A stretch of 35,606 bases of DNA. Source: Candidatus Psychracetigena formicireducens. GTDB taxonomy: Bacteria > Coprothermobacterota > HKB111. The notes below the pieces were generated by a model that saw only the letters and a program-made list of their open reading frames with translations, made no database searches and was not told the DNA's origin. Positions 7,080-16,451 of the stretch are shown here, piece by piece. Made by a program: the position numbers and the translations under genes. The stretch covers positions 1-35,606 of the forward strand of contig QLTX01000003.1 of NCBI GenBank assembly GCA_018725175.1. The letters are read 5' to 3'. Numbering within the stretch: the first letter of the stretch is position 1; the number at the start of each line of letters is the position of its first letter.

Positions 7080-9166
7080 TGAATAAAATAAGAAAAACTA
7101 TAGAGTATTTTGGTAGGATTCTTGAATTAAGTACAGGTGATTGGGCAAAACAGGCTGGTGGGTCGGTGTTAGTTCGCTATGGCGACACTGTGGTTCTGGT
7201 TGCTGTCACTGCAGATAAAAAAGATAAAGAAGACCTGGACTTTCTTCCTCTAACTGTTGAGTACAGTGAACGAATGTATGCTGCTGGGAAAATACCCGGT
7301 GGTTACTTTAGAAGAGAAGGGAGGCCAACTGAAGAGGAAATACTTAAATCCAGGTTAATAGATAGGTCCATAAGGTCGCTATTTCCTGCAGAATATAAAA
7401 AGGAAGTTCTAGTTGTAGCAACTGCTCTTTCAGTTGACCAGGAAAATCTTCCTGATATTCTGGGAATAATCGGGGCTTCAGCAACTTTGTGCCTTTCAAA
7501 TATACCTTTCTCTATCCCCCTGGGAGCAGTCCGAATCGGTAAAATTAACGGTGAATTTGTAGTTAACCCAATAGCTCAAGAATTAGATATGAGTTCACTA
7601 GACCTGGTAGTTACAGCTACCAAGGATAATGTAGTGATGATAGAAGCTAACGCCAAGGAAATTCCCGAAGAACAAATATTAGAAGCGGTGATAATTGCCA
7701 GGGAGGCAATAGAACCTATTATTAACTTGATTACAGAACTGGTTAAGGAAGTAAACCCTCAAAAAGATATTTTGAAGACAGTTGAATATGATAAAGAACT
7801 GGTTGATAAAGTGAAAAGATTTGTAGAAGAAAGATTTAGCAGGGGAGACTTTCAGACTGGTGATAAGCTTCAGCGAGAAGATGCCATGTATTTACTCCTT
7901 GAAGAAGGGGTAGAATATTTTAAAGAGGATTGTTCAGGAAAAGAGGCATTAATTCGATCTATTGTTTTTAAATATTTTAAGTCTGCTTTAAGATATCAGG
8001 TTATTCATGATAAGATAAGAATTGATGGAAGAAAACCTGACGAAGTAAGAGAGATTGGCGTAACCACAGGTGTTTTGCCGAGAGTTCACGGTTCAGCTGT
8101 ATTCAGCCGGGGTCAAACTCAGGTGCTTACAACTGTAACTCTGGGAGCATTTCAAGATGTTCAACATATTGATGGATTAGGAATGGATGAGTATAAAAGG
8201 TATATGCATCACTATAACTTTCCACCTTACTCAGTTGGTGAAGCCAGGCCTATGAGAGGTCCTGGAAGAAGAGAGATAGGCCATGGGTCACTGGCTGAAA
8301 GAGCCATTGTTCCTATTTTACCTGAAGAAGAAACCTTTCCCTATACTATTAGAACAGTATCCGAGGTTTTAGAATCAAACGGTTCCACCTCTATGGCTTC
8401 GGTATGTGGTAGTAGCCTGGCCTTAATGGATGCTGGTGTTCCCATAGTATCTCCTGTTGCAGGTATCTCTATTGGTTTAATAAAAGAAGGACCAGAATAT
8501 GCTCTACTGGTAGATATACAGGGAATAGAAGATGCTTTGGGAGATATGGATTTTAAAGTAGCAGGAACCCGAACTGGGGTAACTGCTATCCAGTTGGATA
8601 ATAAAACTGTTGGTATTGAGGTTAACCTTTTAAAAGAAGCTTTTGAGGAAGCACGTAAGAGCCGTAATTTTATACTTGACTGTATGGAGAACAATATATC
8701 CTCATCCAGGACAGACCTTTCGCTTTATGCGCCTCATATCACCTCTTTTGAAATAGAAGCCGGTAAAATTGGTGAATTAATAGGCCCGGGTGGTAGAGTG
8801 ATTCGCAAGATAAGCCAGGACACTGGGGCTCAAATTGATATTAAAGACTCAGTTGGTAAAGGCTATATTACTGCTCCAAGTAAAGAAGCCTTACAAAAAG
8901 CTCAAAAATACATTGATGCTATTTTAAAAGGTGTAAAAGTTGGAGAAACTTATGAAGGTAGGGTTACCCGAATAGTGCCTTTCGGTGTTTTCGTTGAAAT
9001 TGCTCCTTCTAAAGAAGGTTTGTTACATAACTCTCAGATTATTAATACTTATAAGTCAAGAGGCCAGGTTTCCTTAAATATAAATGACCAGGTTATGGTT
9101 GTGGTAAAAGAAATAGACCATTTAGGAAGGATAAATCTTACTCAGAAAGGTTCAACTGAAGATTAA
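7079..9166 (+). CDS. pnp: Polyribonucleotide nucleotidyltransferase (PNPase)
   Basis: PNPase is the phosphorolytic 3'-5' exoribonuclease of bacterial mRNA decay. Starting at ATG 7079 it has 695 residues, the normal length; a GTG at 7076 is the alternative. Order of domains: RNase PH-like domain 1 (about 10-225), helical linker, catalytic RNase PH-like domain 2 (about 310-540) with 'GPGRREIGHG' and 'ALGDMDFKVAG', KH domain with 'IGELIGPGGRVIRKI', and a C-terminal S1 domain ('YEGRVTRIVPFGVFVEI'). It is coupled to rpsO by TGATG. RNase J follows 30 nt later, so two main RNA-decay enzymes are adjacent. Confidence 0.98.
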   Translation: MNKIRKTIEYFGRILELSTGDWAKQAGGSVLVRYGDTVVLVAVTADKKDKEDLDFLPLTVEYSERMYAAGKIPGGYFRREGRPTEEEILKSRLIDRSIRSLFPAEYKKEVLVVATALSVDQENLPDILGIIGASATLCLSNIPFSIPLGAVRIGKINGEFVVNPIAQELDMSSLDLVVTATKDNVVMIEANAKEIPEEQILEAVIIAREAIEPIINLITELVKEVNPQKDILKTVEYDKELVDKVKRFVEERFSRGDFQTGDKLQREDAMYLLLEEGVEYFKEDCSGKEALIRSIVFKYFKSALRYQVIHDKIRIDGRKPDEVREIGVTTGVLPRVHGSAVFSRGQTQVLTTVTLGAFQDVQHIDGLGMDEYKRYMHHYNFPPYSVGEARPMRGPGRREIGHGSLAERAIVPILPEEETFPYTIRTVSEVLESNGSTSMASVCGSSLALMDAGVPIVSPVAGISIGLIKEGPEYALLVDIQGIEDALGDMDFKVAGTRTGVTAIQLDNKTVGIEVNLLKEAFEEARKSRNFILDCMENNISSSRTDLSLYAPHITSFEIEAGKIGELIGPGGRVIRKISQDTGAQIDIKDSVGKGYITAPSKEALQKAQKYIDAILKGVKVGETYEGRVTRIVPFGVFVEIAPSKEGLLHNSQIINTYKSRGQVSLNINDQVMVVVKEIDHLGRINLTQKGSTED

Positions 9167-9196
9167 GAAATTTTGTTTTTTAAACAATACCAATAA

Positions 9197-10882
9197 ATGA
9201 AAAAACTTTTGATGATACCCCTGGGGGGTTTGGGGGAAATAGGTAAAAACTCCACTATCTGGGAATATGAAAACCAGATAGTAGTGGTGGATGCCGGGTT
9301 AAAATTTCCAGGTGAAGGCGATTGGGGGGTAGATTTTTTAATCCCCGACTTTTCTTATCTTAAAAACAAAAAAGTGTTAGCTGTAATTTTAACCCATGGT
9401 CATGAAGACCATGTAGGTGCACTGGCCTATCTTTTACGAGAGGTAAAAGCTCCTATTTATGGTACACCTTTAACACTTGGTTTAGCAGAGCATAGATTAA
9501 AGGAGCAGGGTATTGAGGCAGACCTGGTTTGCCTTAAACCTGAAGAAAATCTCAAGATAGGACCATTTCAATTTGAGTTTGCTCGGCTCAGCCATAGCAT
9601 ACCTGATGGTATAGGCTATGCTTTAAACACTTCTCAGGGATTGATAGTCCATTCGGGCGATTTCAAAATTGACAGTACCCCTGTTGATGGGCAATACACT
9701 GACCTGGCTCGCTTTACTGAATGGGGTAAGAGAGGGGTTAATTTATTTATGTCTGATAGTACTAATGCTGACGAACCCGGCCAGGTAAAGAGTGAAAAAA
9801 TGGTGGGAAAAAACCTGGATGCTATTTTCTCTACCTGTAAAGGATTAATCGTAGTTACCACTTTTGCTTCTAATGTACACCGGCTTAGTCAAGTAGCTGA
9901 GTATGCTCGTAAAAATGGGAGAAAAGTTGCTGTTGATGGCAAAGCTATGTTAAAAACCATTGAGACTGCACGCAAATTAGGTTATTTGGAAGATGTATAT
10001 GATGTTTTTATCAATATGGATGATATTTCGCGACACCCCCGCAGTAAAATGGTTGTTTTGACAACTGGAAGTCAGGGCGAACCAATGTCAGTACTAAGAA
10101 GAATGGCTAACAAGGAGTATAAAAAGCTACAATTAGTGAAAGGTGATTATGTAATTATCTCAGCTGACCCTATACCAGGCAATGAAAGGTCGGTAAATAG
10201 CATAATAAATAGCCTGATGTGGCAGGGTGTGGAGCTGTTTCATTCAGAAGCTTTAGGTGTCCATACTTCTGGACATGCCAAGCAGGAGGAGTTAAAGCTT
10301 CTCCTTAGCCTGGTTAAGCCAAAGTATTTTATGCCGGTGCATGGAGAAGAAAGGCATCTCATTTCTCATGCTCGTTTAGCAGCGGAAATGTTAATTCACC
10401 CTAAAAGAATTATGTTATTACAAAACGGAGATAAGTTAGAAATTATAGATGGGAAAATTAGGATAGCGGCGAACTTACCTCTGGATAATATTTATGTTGA
10501 TGGATTGGGAGTAGGAGATTTAAAGGAAGTAGTTCTCTACGAAAGATCCATACTCTCTAGGGAAGGCGTGGTAGTAGTAGGGATTCATCTTTCCGATAGC
10601 GGAAAGGAGCTGATTAAAGACCCCGAGGTTAAGGCTATAGGTTTGTTATACGAAAGAGGTTCTGAAGAATTATTTGCTGAATTAAAAATATATATAAAAA
10701 AGTTGGTTACCACAGGAATGCCCAGCAAGAGAGAATGGGAAAAAAAGATTTCACAGTTCTTTTTTGATAAATTAATGAGAAAACCCTATGTGGTAGTGTT
10801 ATTATTTAATGGTGAAAAAAATTATGAACTACCAGGAAGCAGGGCACAAACTAAGAGAACGAAGAATATCCCTAAATCGTGA
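9197..10882 (+). CDS. rnj: Ribonuclease J
   Basis: RNase J is a zinc-dependent metallo-beta-lactamase/beta-CASP nuclease with 5'-3' exonuclease and endonuclease activity on RNA. The 561 residues match the RNase J1/J2 length. The metal motif HGHEDH is at residues 67-72, and 'GVHTSGHAKQEEL' and 'YFMPVHGEERHL' carry the later conserved histidines. Only one RNase J gene is in the window, so J1 versus J2 cannot be decided. No recognisable ribosome site precedes ATG 9197 (the 30-nt gap is A/T-rich), which is odd for an abundant enzyme. An internal ATG at codon 6 is no better placed. Confidence 0.96.
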   Translation: MKKLLMIPLGGLGEIGKNSTIWEYENQIVVVDAGLKFPGEGDWGVDFLIPDFSYLKNKKVLAVILTHGHEDHVGALAYLLREVKAPIYGTPLTLGLAEHRLKEQGIEADLVCLKPEENLKIGPFQFEFARLSHSIPDGIGYALNTSQGLIVHSGDFKIDSTPVDGQYTDLARFTEWGKRGVNLFMSDSTNADEPGQVKSEKMVGKNLDAIFSTCKGLIVVTTFASNVHRLSQVAEYARKNGRKVAVDGKAMLKTIETARKLGYLEDVYDVFINMDDISRHPRSKMVVLTTGSQGEPMSVLRRMANKEYKKLQLVKGDYVIISADPIPGNERSVNSIINSLMWQGVELFHSEALGVHTSGHAKQEELKLLLSLVKPKYFMPVHGEERHLISHARLAAEMLIHPKRIMLLQNGDKLEIIDGKIRIAANLPLDNIYVDGLGVGDLKEVVLYERSILSREGVVVVGIHLSDSGKELIKDPEVKAIGLLYERGSEELFAELKIYIKKLVTTGMPSKREWEKKISQFFFDKLMRKPYVVVLLFNGEKNYELPGSRAQTKRTKNIPKS

Positions 10883-11522
10883 GCTTGAACAGGTTACCAG
10901 CGACTTAAAGATTTCGCAGGAAAAGTTAGAGGCTATCGAAACCGGGGATGTAAGTTTTTTTGGCGATTTATTTATTTACCAACTGTTTTTTTCAACTTAT
11001 GCTCGCTATTTAGGTATAGAAAGCGAAGATGAACAACAAATTACCATACCCGAAAAACTATATCCCGAAGAAAAAAGTAAAGAAAAAGTTAAAATAAATA
11101 TGATTTTTATTTTAGTTCCTGCGGTCTTTATTGTGCTGATTTCAGTAATTATGTTGTGGAATGATGAACCCAACCTTAAACCGATAAATGGTAATCAACC
11201 ACCTCAAGTTGAAGAACAACCTGTTGAGGGTAAACCGATAGAAAACCTTCCCATACCACCTATAGTAAAAGAAGTTACAGTTAAACTGGTGGTTGTCAAA
11301 GATAGGTGTTGGATTCAAGTAAATATTGATGAGATAGAAACCCCTGTTTTCAGAGGAACACTTTATGCGGGTGAGGAAATGGAGTTTAAGGGAGAAAAAG
11401 AGGTCCGCCTCTGGATTGGTAATGCAGGAGCTATAAAATTAATCGTTAATGGTGTAGAGCAACCGGCTATCGGCAAAGATGGTGAAGTAATAAGAGATCT
11501 TGTCTTTTATCCTCCTGATTGA
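10824..11522 (+). CDS. RodZ-like helix-turn-helix membrane protein
   Basis: RodZ family proteins link the MreB cytoskeleton to the membrane and help set rod shape; the Bacillota version is YmfM. The product (232 residues from ATG 10824) has an N-terminal Xre-like helix-turn-helix ('AGHKLRERRISLNRELEQV', about 6-65), a charged linker, one membrane helix (about 92-112), a proline-rich periplasmic or external linker, and a C-terminal DUF4115-like beta domain (about 150-232). GGTG at 10811-10814 favours 10824, but an in-frame ATG exists at 10809. The gene starts inside the 3' end of rnj (59-nt overlap). Placement before rimO is the usual Bacillota order. Confidence 0.85.
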   Translation: MNYQEAGHKLRERRISLNRELEQVTSDLKISQEKLEAIETGDVSFFGDLFIYQLFFSTYARYLGIESEDEQQITIPEKLYPEEKSKEKVKINMIFILVPAVFIVLISVIMLWNDEPNLKPINGNQPPQVEEQPVEGKPIENLPIPPIVKEVTVKLVVVKDRCWIQVNIDEIETPVFRGTLYAGEEMEFKGEKEVRLWIGNAGAIKLIVNGVEQPAIGKDGEVIRDLVFYPPD

Positions 11523-12823
11523 TGAAATATTACCTGGTTTCGCTCGGCTGCCCTAAAAACAGGGTTGATTCTGAAATATTAGCTTCACACCTGGTAAAGA
11601 ATGGAGATGAAATAGTATTGTTACCAGATAAAGCTGATACAGTGGTTATTAATACCTGTTCCTTCATCAAGCCTGCAGTAGAAGAATCGCTGGATGAAAT
11701 TCACAGATTATCAAAAATAAAGGAAAAATATGGTTTCAAGCTTATCCTGGCTGGCTGTCTGGTAGATAGGTTTACAGATAGAAGCTGGCATAATTATGAA
11801 GGCATAGATATGGCAGTAAGTTCATCCCTACTACCTCAAGTAGCTGAGTTTCTTAAGGAGAATAAGCGGGAAACGATATTAGGACCTCCTGGCTTACTGT
11901 CTGTCAGCGATGATAGACATACAATCTCAACCTTTCCCTATGCTTATGTTAAATTGTCTGAGGGATGCGATATTAAATGCTCCTACTGCACCATACCCAG
12001 TATTAAAGGTCAATTCAGGAGCCGACCCCTGGAGGACATCGTTACTGAGGCCGAAAATCTATTGGCTCAAGGTATCAGAGAGTTGGTGCTGGTTTCCCAG
12101 GATTCCGGATTTTATGGAAGAGACCTTGTCGGTAAATACTCTCTGGCGTGTTTACTTAAAAAACTCAATAAACTTCCAGGTAACTTCTGGATTCGTTTGA
12201 TGTATTTAAACCCGATGCGAGTTAACAATGAGCTGATAGACACCCTGGCAGGTTTAGAAAAAGTAGTTAAATATATTGATTTGCCTCTTCAACACACCCA
12301 TGATGATATATTAAAACTTATGGGAAGACCATATCGGTACAAGTTTATAGTTAATTTATTGGAGAAAATAAAGAAAGTTATCCCGGAAGTAGCCATAAGA
12401 AGCTCTTTTATTATTGGTTTTCCCGGAGAAAGTAGAAATCATTTTAACCATCTTCTTCATTCACTTTCTGATTTACGCATACCCAAAGCAGGTTTTTTTC
12501 CATATTACCCAGAAGAAAATACCCCTGCTTTTGCTTTTAAGGGAAGGTTATCCTCCCGGACGATTTCTCGTAGGTTAAGAGAATCTCGGGAACTGCAAGC
12601 TACAATATTAGAAGAATACAATAAAAGTCTGGTTGGGAGTATTAGAGAACTACTGGTTGAAACTAATCAGGGTTTGGTTTATGGAAGATTACAGTATGAT
12701 GCCCCGGAAATTGATTCGCTGGTTTATATCCATAATAAAAGAAGAAAACTAACTGTAGGCGACTTCGTAAAAGTGAAAATAATCGGGTATGAAACTGTTG
12801 ACCTGAGGGGTAAACTAATTTGA
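11522..12823 (+). CDS. rimO: Ribosomal protein S12 methylthiotransferase RimO
   Basis: RimO is a radical-SAM enzyme that adds a methylthio group to an aspartate of ribosomal protein S12. The 433 residues contain the three N-terminal cluster cysteines (C10 in 'SLGCPKNRVDSE', C46, C79 in 'AGCL'), the radical-SAM motif C149-x3-C153-x2-C156 ('EGCDIKCSYCTIP') and a C-terminal TRAM domain. The motif SLGCPKNxVDSE separates it from MiaB. It starts at ATG 11522 overlapping the previous stop codon (TGATG). Confidence 0.96.
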   Translation: MKYYLVSLGCPKNRVDSEILASHLVKNGDEIVLLPDKADTVVINTCSFIKPAVEESLDEIHRLSKIKEKYGFKLILAGCLVDRFTDRSWHNYEGIDMAVSSSLLPQVAEFLKENKRETILGPPGLLSVSDDRHTISTFPYAYVKLSEGCDIKCSYCTIPSIKGQFRSRPLEDIVTEAENLLAQGIRELVLVSQDSGFYGRDLVGKYSLACLLKKLNKLPGNFWIRLMYLNPMRVNNELIDTLAGLEKVVKYIDLPLQHTHDDILKLMGRPYRYKFIVNLLEKIKKVIPEVAIRSSFIIGFPGESRNHFNHLLHSLSDLRIPKAGFFPYYPEENTPAFAFKGRLSSRTISRRLRESRELQATILEEYNKSLVGSIRELLVETNQGLVYGRLQYDAPEIDSLVYIHNKRRKLTVGDFVKVKIIGYETVDLRGKLI

Positions 12824-13365
12824 GAATATTTTCAGGCATTCCTATAACCGGGCAGTGTTATGGCAAGCTTAATTCTGTATTGCAAGAGTTATCTGTTAAC
12901 AATACCGAATATCGCTGGGTTTTACCGCAAAACACGCATATTACTTTGCATTTTTTTGGCGAAAGAAAAATTGAGGAAGTAGAATTAATTCACAGAATTA
13001 TGCAGAAAAAAATCTCTCAATTTACCTCCATTATAATTAGAATAACTAATGCTGGCGCCTTTCCTGATAATAGGAAACCTCGGGTAATTTTTTTCAATCT
13101 GGAGGACAAGGGGTACCTAAAAAATATTTATCAGGATATTTCTGGTGCTTTGAGGGAACAAAAAGTTGATTTTGACGATAAGTCTTTTGTTTCCCACCTA
13201 ACTTTGGGAAGGTTAGCCAGAAAATATACAAACTCCAAAATGCCCTCAATTGAACCTTTAAATGAGTTATTGGAAATAAAGCAGGTAAATCTTTACCAAA
13301 CTGTATTAAATCCTGCCGGTGCAGTGTATACTGTTTTAAGAGAATATCCTCTCACAAATTTGTAA
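12820..13365 (+). CDS. thpR: RNA 2',3'-cyclic phosphodiesterase (2H family, ThpR)
   Basis: ThpR hydrolyses 2',3'-cyclic phosphate RNA ends; in older annotation the family is called 2'-5' RNA ligase. The 181-residue protein shows both HxT motifs of the 2H phosphoesterase fold: 'HITLHFFG' (H40, T42) and 'SHLTLGRL' near residue 127. It starts at a TTG that overlaps the rimO stop codon. Placement before recA is common in Clostridia-like genomes; the pgsA and cinA genes often found here are absent. Confidence 0.92.
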   Translation: MRIFSGIPITGQCYGKLNSVLQELSVNNTEYRWVLPQNTHITLHFFGERKIEEVELIHRIMQKKISQFTSIIIRITNAGAFPDNRKPRVIFFNLEDKGYLKNIYQDISGALREQKVDFDDKSFVSHLTLGRLARKYTNSKMPSIEPLNELLEIKQVNLYQTVLNPAGAVYTVLREYPLTNL

Positions 13366-13385
13366 AAAAAGGTAGGGAAGTAAAT

Positions 13386-14429
13386 ATGTCTGTAGATAAG
13401 GAAAAAGCTTTAGAACAAGCTTTTGCAATGATTGAAAAAACACATGGTAAAGGTTCAATTATGAAGTTGGGCTCAGCCGATGTTGCTAATGTGGAGGTAA
13501 TTCCTTCGGGAATCTTACCTCTGGATATAGCCCTGGGAATTGGTGGATTTCCCCGTGGGAGAATTATTGAGATTTTTGGCCCTGAAGGGTCGGGAAAAAC
13601 TACTGTCGCCCTGCATGCTGTCAGTGAAACGCAGAAGTTGGGAGGGACAGTTGCTTTTATTGACACCGAACATGCTCTTGACCTTTCCTATGCCCAAGCA
13701 CTGGGGGTCGATGCCAAGAACCTACTGATATCCCAACCAGACTATGGAGAGCAAGCACTGGAGATAGCTGAGATTCTGGTAAGAAGCCAGGCCGTTGATT
13801 TAGTAGTAATTGATACGGTAGCCGCCCTGGTTCCTAAAGCGGAGTTAGAGGGAGATTTTGGCGATTCCTTCATGGGTTTACAAGCTCGTTTAATGTCTCA
13901 ATCCTTGCGAAGGTTAGTAGGGTCTATTAATAAATCCCGAACTTGTGTAATTTTTCTTAACCAACTGAGAGAGAAGATTTCCACAGGTTTTCAAGCAGGA
14001 CCACATGAAACCACTCCTGGCGGAAGGGCTTTAAAGTTTTATGCTTCTCAACGGGTTGATATCAGAAAGATTGATGTAGTTAAACAGGGAACTGACACCA
14101 TTGGGTCAGTTGTTAAAGTAAGGATAGTTAAGAATAAACTATCTCCACCATTCAAGCAAGCCGAGTTTGAACTTATTTATGGTAAAGGTGTATCTAAAAC
14201 AGCTTCTCTTATTGACCTGGGAGTGCAGGCTGGAGTTGTTTCCAAGAGTGGAAGCTGGTTCTATTGGGGAGATTTAAGGTTAGGACAGGGTAAAGAGAAT
14301 GCTAAGCTTTATCTGGAAGAGCATCCCGAAGCTTTTGCTGAATTGGAAAAAATAATTAAAGATACTTTTTTTAACCTTAAAAGTAAAACTGTAACGGCTA
14401 AAAATAAAGAAAGTACAGCAGAAATATAA
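13386..14429 (+). CDS. recA: Recombinase RecA
   Basis: RecA forms filaments on single-stranded DNA, drives strand exchange and triggers LexA self-cleavage. The 347 residues are the normal length. Walker A is GPEGSGKT (65-72), the catalytic glutamate is in 'FIDTEHALD' (E95), and Walker B is '[12 protein letters not shown]'. The L2 DNA-binding loop (about 198-212) reads [15 protein letters not shown], two residues longer than the E. coli-type GVMFGNPETT. The proline after EHALD is also replaced by leucine. No clear LexA box of the Gram-positive GAAC-N4-GTTC type is visible upstream. recX follows after 13 nt. Confidence 0.98.
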   Translation: MSVDKEKALEQAFAMIEKTHGKGSIMKLGSADVANVEVIPSGILPLDIALGIGGFPRGRIIEIFGPEGSGKTTVALHAVSETQKLGGTVAFIDTEHALDLSYAQALGVDAKNLLISQPDYGEQALEIAEILVRSQAVDLVVIDTVAALVPKAELEGDFGDSFMGLQARLMSQSLRRLVGSINKSRTCVIFLNQLREKISTGFQAGPHETTPGGRALKFYASQRVDIRKIDVVKQGTDTIGSVVKVRIVKNKLSPPFKQAEFELIYGKGVSKTASLIDLGVQAGVVSKSGSWFYWGDLRLGQGKENAKLYLEEHPEAFAELEKIIKDTFFNLKSKTVTAKNKESTAEI

Positions 14430-14442
14430 CCTAATAAATATA

Positions 14443-14925
14443 ATGTCTATTACCTACGAAGAAGGGATAAAGCAAGCTCTTCGTCTTATCGGTTTTAAGG
14501 ATTATCCAAATAAATTGCTTATGAGAAAGCTGATCAGTAAAGGTTTTGAACCTTCCCTGGCAGAGAAGGTGATTAACGAACTTGTACAAAAAGGTTATTT
14601 AGATGAAAAGAAGCAAATTATCAGAGCCTGGGAAAAGCTGAAGGCAAACTGCAATTATGGTAGAAAAGCGTTTTTATACAATTTAAAAAGAGAAGAGTAT
14701 GATAGTGAATCATTAGAACTAGCCGAGTCTCTTTATACTGAAGAAGAAGAGGCTTTGCTGGCTAATGAGGTATTTAAAAAAATATCTAGAAAGATAACAA
14801 AAAGCAATATAGATCAAGCCAAACAAAAACAGAAAATTTATTCATTTCTAATAAGAAAAGGGTTTTCTCAAGGAATTATCCTTGGCTTGATTAAAGAATT
14901 TGAAAAAGAAAAAGGTGATATATGA
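14443..14925 (+). CDS. recX: Regulatory protein RecX
   Basis: RecX binds RecA filaments and limits their activity. The 160-residue product is helical throughout and shows the three-helix repeats of the family, for example 'EEGIKQALRLIGFKDYPNKL' followed by 'LMRKLISKGFEPSLAEKVIN' and 'LVQKGYLDEKKQIIRAW'. Direct position after recA supports the call. Its stop overlaps the rny start codons (ATGATG). Confidence 0.9.
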   Translation: MSITYEEGIKQALRLIGFKDYPNKLLMRKLISKGFEPSLAEKVINELVQKGYLDEKKQIIRAWEKLKANCNYGRKAFLYNLKREEYDSESLELAESLYTEEEEALLANEVFKKISRKITKSNIDQAKQKQKIYSFLIRKGFSQGIILGLIKEFEKEKGDI

Positions 14926-16448
14926 TGGAAACGATTATTTACAGCTTTATAGGAGGAGTTGCCTTTTTTGCGGTGGTAACCTATTTATTATTGGTTATTT
15001 ACCGTAAAAAAGAAGAAGAGAAGAAGCGTTTATTTTTAGAAGCCTATTACAAGGAAGCTCTGGAAAAGAAAAGGGAGATGCTTTTAGAAGCCAAGGAAGA
15101 AATTCACAGGAAGAAGAATGAAATAGAAACAGAAATTAAAGAAAAGAAAAATGAACTTTCAAAGTTGGAGCGAAGAGTTATCCAGAAAGAAGAGACAGTT
15201 GATAAAAGAATTGAAAACATTGAAAGAAAAGAAAGATCAATTCATGATAGAGAAACATATTTAAACCGCCTGGAAAGAGATTTAAAAGACTCTTTAGAAA
15301 AAGAAAAGGCTGTTTTATATAAACTGAGCAACCTTTCAGAGAGCGAAGCTAAATCTCTACTGTTAACTAAAATTGAGCATGATCTTACTGAAGAAATTGG
15401 AATAAAGGTTAAGGAAGCCACTAAAATTATTGAAGAGGAATCAAAAACTAAAGCTCAACATATTCTGGCTACAGCTATCCAGAGATGCGCTCTTGACCAC
15501 ACTGCTGAAATTACGGTAACTACGGTTTCTTTACCTAACGATGAAATTAAAGGCAGACTTATTGGAAGGGAAGGAAGGAACATAAGGGCATTTGAAACTC
15601 TCACGGGAGTTGATTTGATTGTTGATGACACACCTGAAGCTGTGGTACTATCTTCTTTTGACCCAATAAGAAGAGAGATAGCCCGTATTTCTCTGGAAAG
15701 ACTGATAAGTGATGGAAGAATCCACCCGGGTAGAATTGAAGAAATGATTGAAAAAGCAAAAAAGGAAGTTGACGAGAAAATTAAGGTGGAGGGCGAAAAA
15801 GCTGTTCTACAGACCGGTACTCGGGGAATAAAGCCTGAGGTAGTAAAAACATTAGGTAGACTATTTTTTAGAACAAGTTATGGACAGAATGTCCTACAAC
15901 ACTCTATTGAGGTTGCCCAGCTTTCAGCAGCTCTGTCTACAGAATTGAAATTAGATGTAAATATTGCCAGAAGAGCAGGACTTCTGCATGATATAGGTAA
16001 AGCCATTGACCATGAAGAGGAAGGCACCCATGCTTTATTGGGTGCTAAATTATTGGAAAGGTATGGGGAAAACTCTGAGGTAATTCATGCGGTAGCTGCT
16101 CATCATGAAGATGAAGAAATGAGGACTCTTTACCCCGTTATTGTTCAGGTTTCCGACTCTATTTCTGCGAGTAGGCCTGGCGCCAGGAGGGAAAACCTGG
16201 AAGTTTATCTAAAAAGACTGGAGTCTTTAGAAAAAATAGCTGATTCAATCCAGGGCGTGGAAAAAGCTTTTGCTGTTCAGGCTGGTAGAGAGGTGAGAGT
16301 AATTGTTAAACCTGACAAAATTACCGATAATCAAGCAGCTAAAGTAGCGCATGATATTGCTCAAAGAATTGAAAAAGAAGTAGCCTATCCAGGTCTTATA
16401 AAAGTTACAGTTATAAGAGAAACTCGGGTGGTTGACTACGCTAAGTAA
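14925..16448 (+). CDS. rny: Ribonuclease Y
   Basis: RNase Y is the membrane-anchored endoribonuclease that starts mRNA decay in many Gram-positive bacteria. I start it at ATG 14925 (507 residues), 6 nt after AGGTGA; an in-frame ATG at 14922 is the alternative. It has an N-terminal membrane helix (about 4-24), a long charged coiled coil (about 28-180), a KH domain with 'IKGRLIGREGRNIRAFE', and an HD domain with 'RRAGLLHDIGKAIDHE' and 'HAVAAHHEDEE'. The recA-recX-rny-ymdB order is typical of Bacillota. Confidence 0.97.
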   Translation: METIIYSFIGGVAFFAVVTYLLLVIYRKKEEEKKRLFLEAYYKEALEKKREMLLEAKEEIHRKKNEIETEIKEKKNELSKLERRVIQKEETVDKRIENIERKERSIHDRETYLNRLERDLKDSLEKEKAVLYKLSNLSESEAKSLLLTKIEHDLTEEIGIKVKEATKIIEEESKTKAQHILATAIQRCALDHTAEITVTTVSLPNDEIKGRLIGREGRNIRAFETLTGVDLIVDDTPEAVVLSSFDPIRREIARISLERLISDGRIHPGRIEEMIEKAKKEVDEKIKVEGEKAVLQTGTRGIKPEVVKTLGRLFFRTSYGQNVLQHSIEVAQLSAALSTELKLDVNIARRAGLLHDIGKAIDHEEEGTHALLGAKLLERYGENSEVIHAVAAHHEDEEMRTLYPVIVQVSDSISASRPGARRENLEVYLKRLESLEKIADSIQGVEKAFAVQAGREVRVIVKPDKITDNQAAKVAHDIAQRIEKEVAYPGLIKVTVIRETRVVDYAK

Positions 16449-16451
16449 AAG

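Noticed and set aside
8341-8694. 117-codon open frame on the minus strand opposite pnp
   Set aside because: No ribosome site or family features; it is the mirror of a strongly conserved PNPase coding region.
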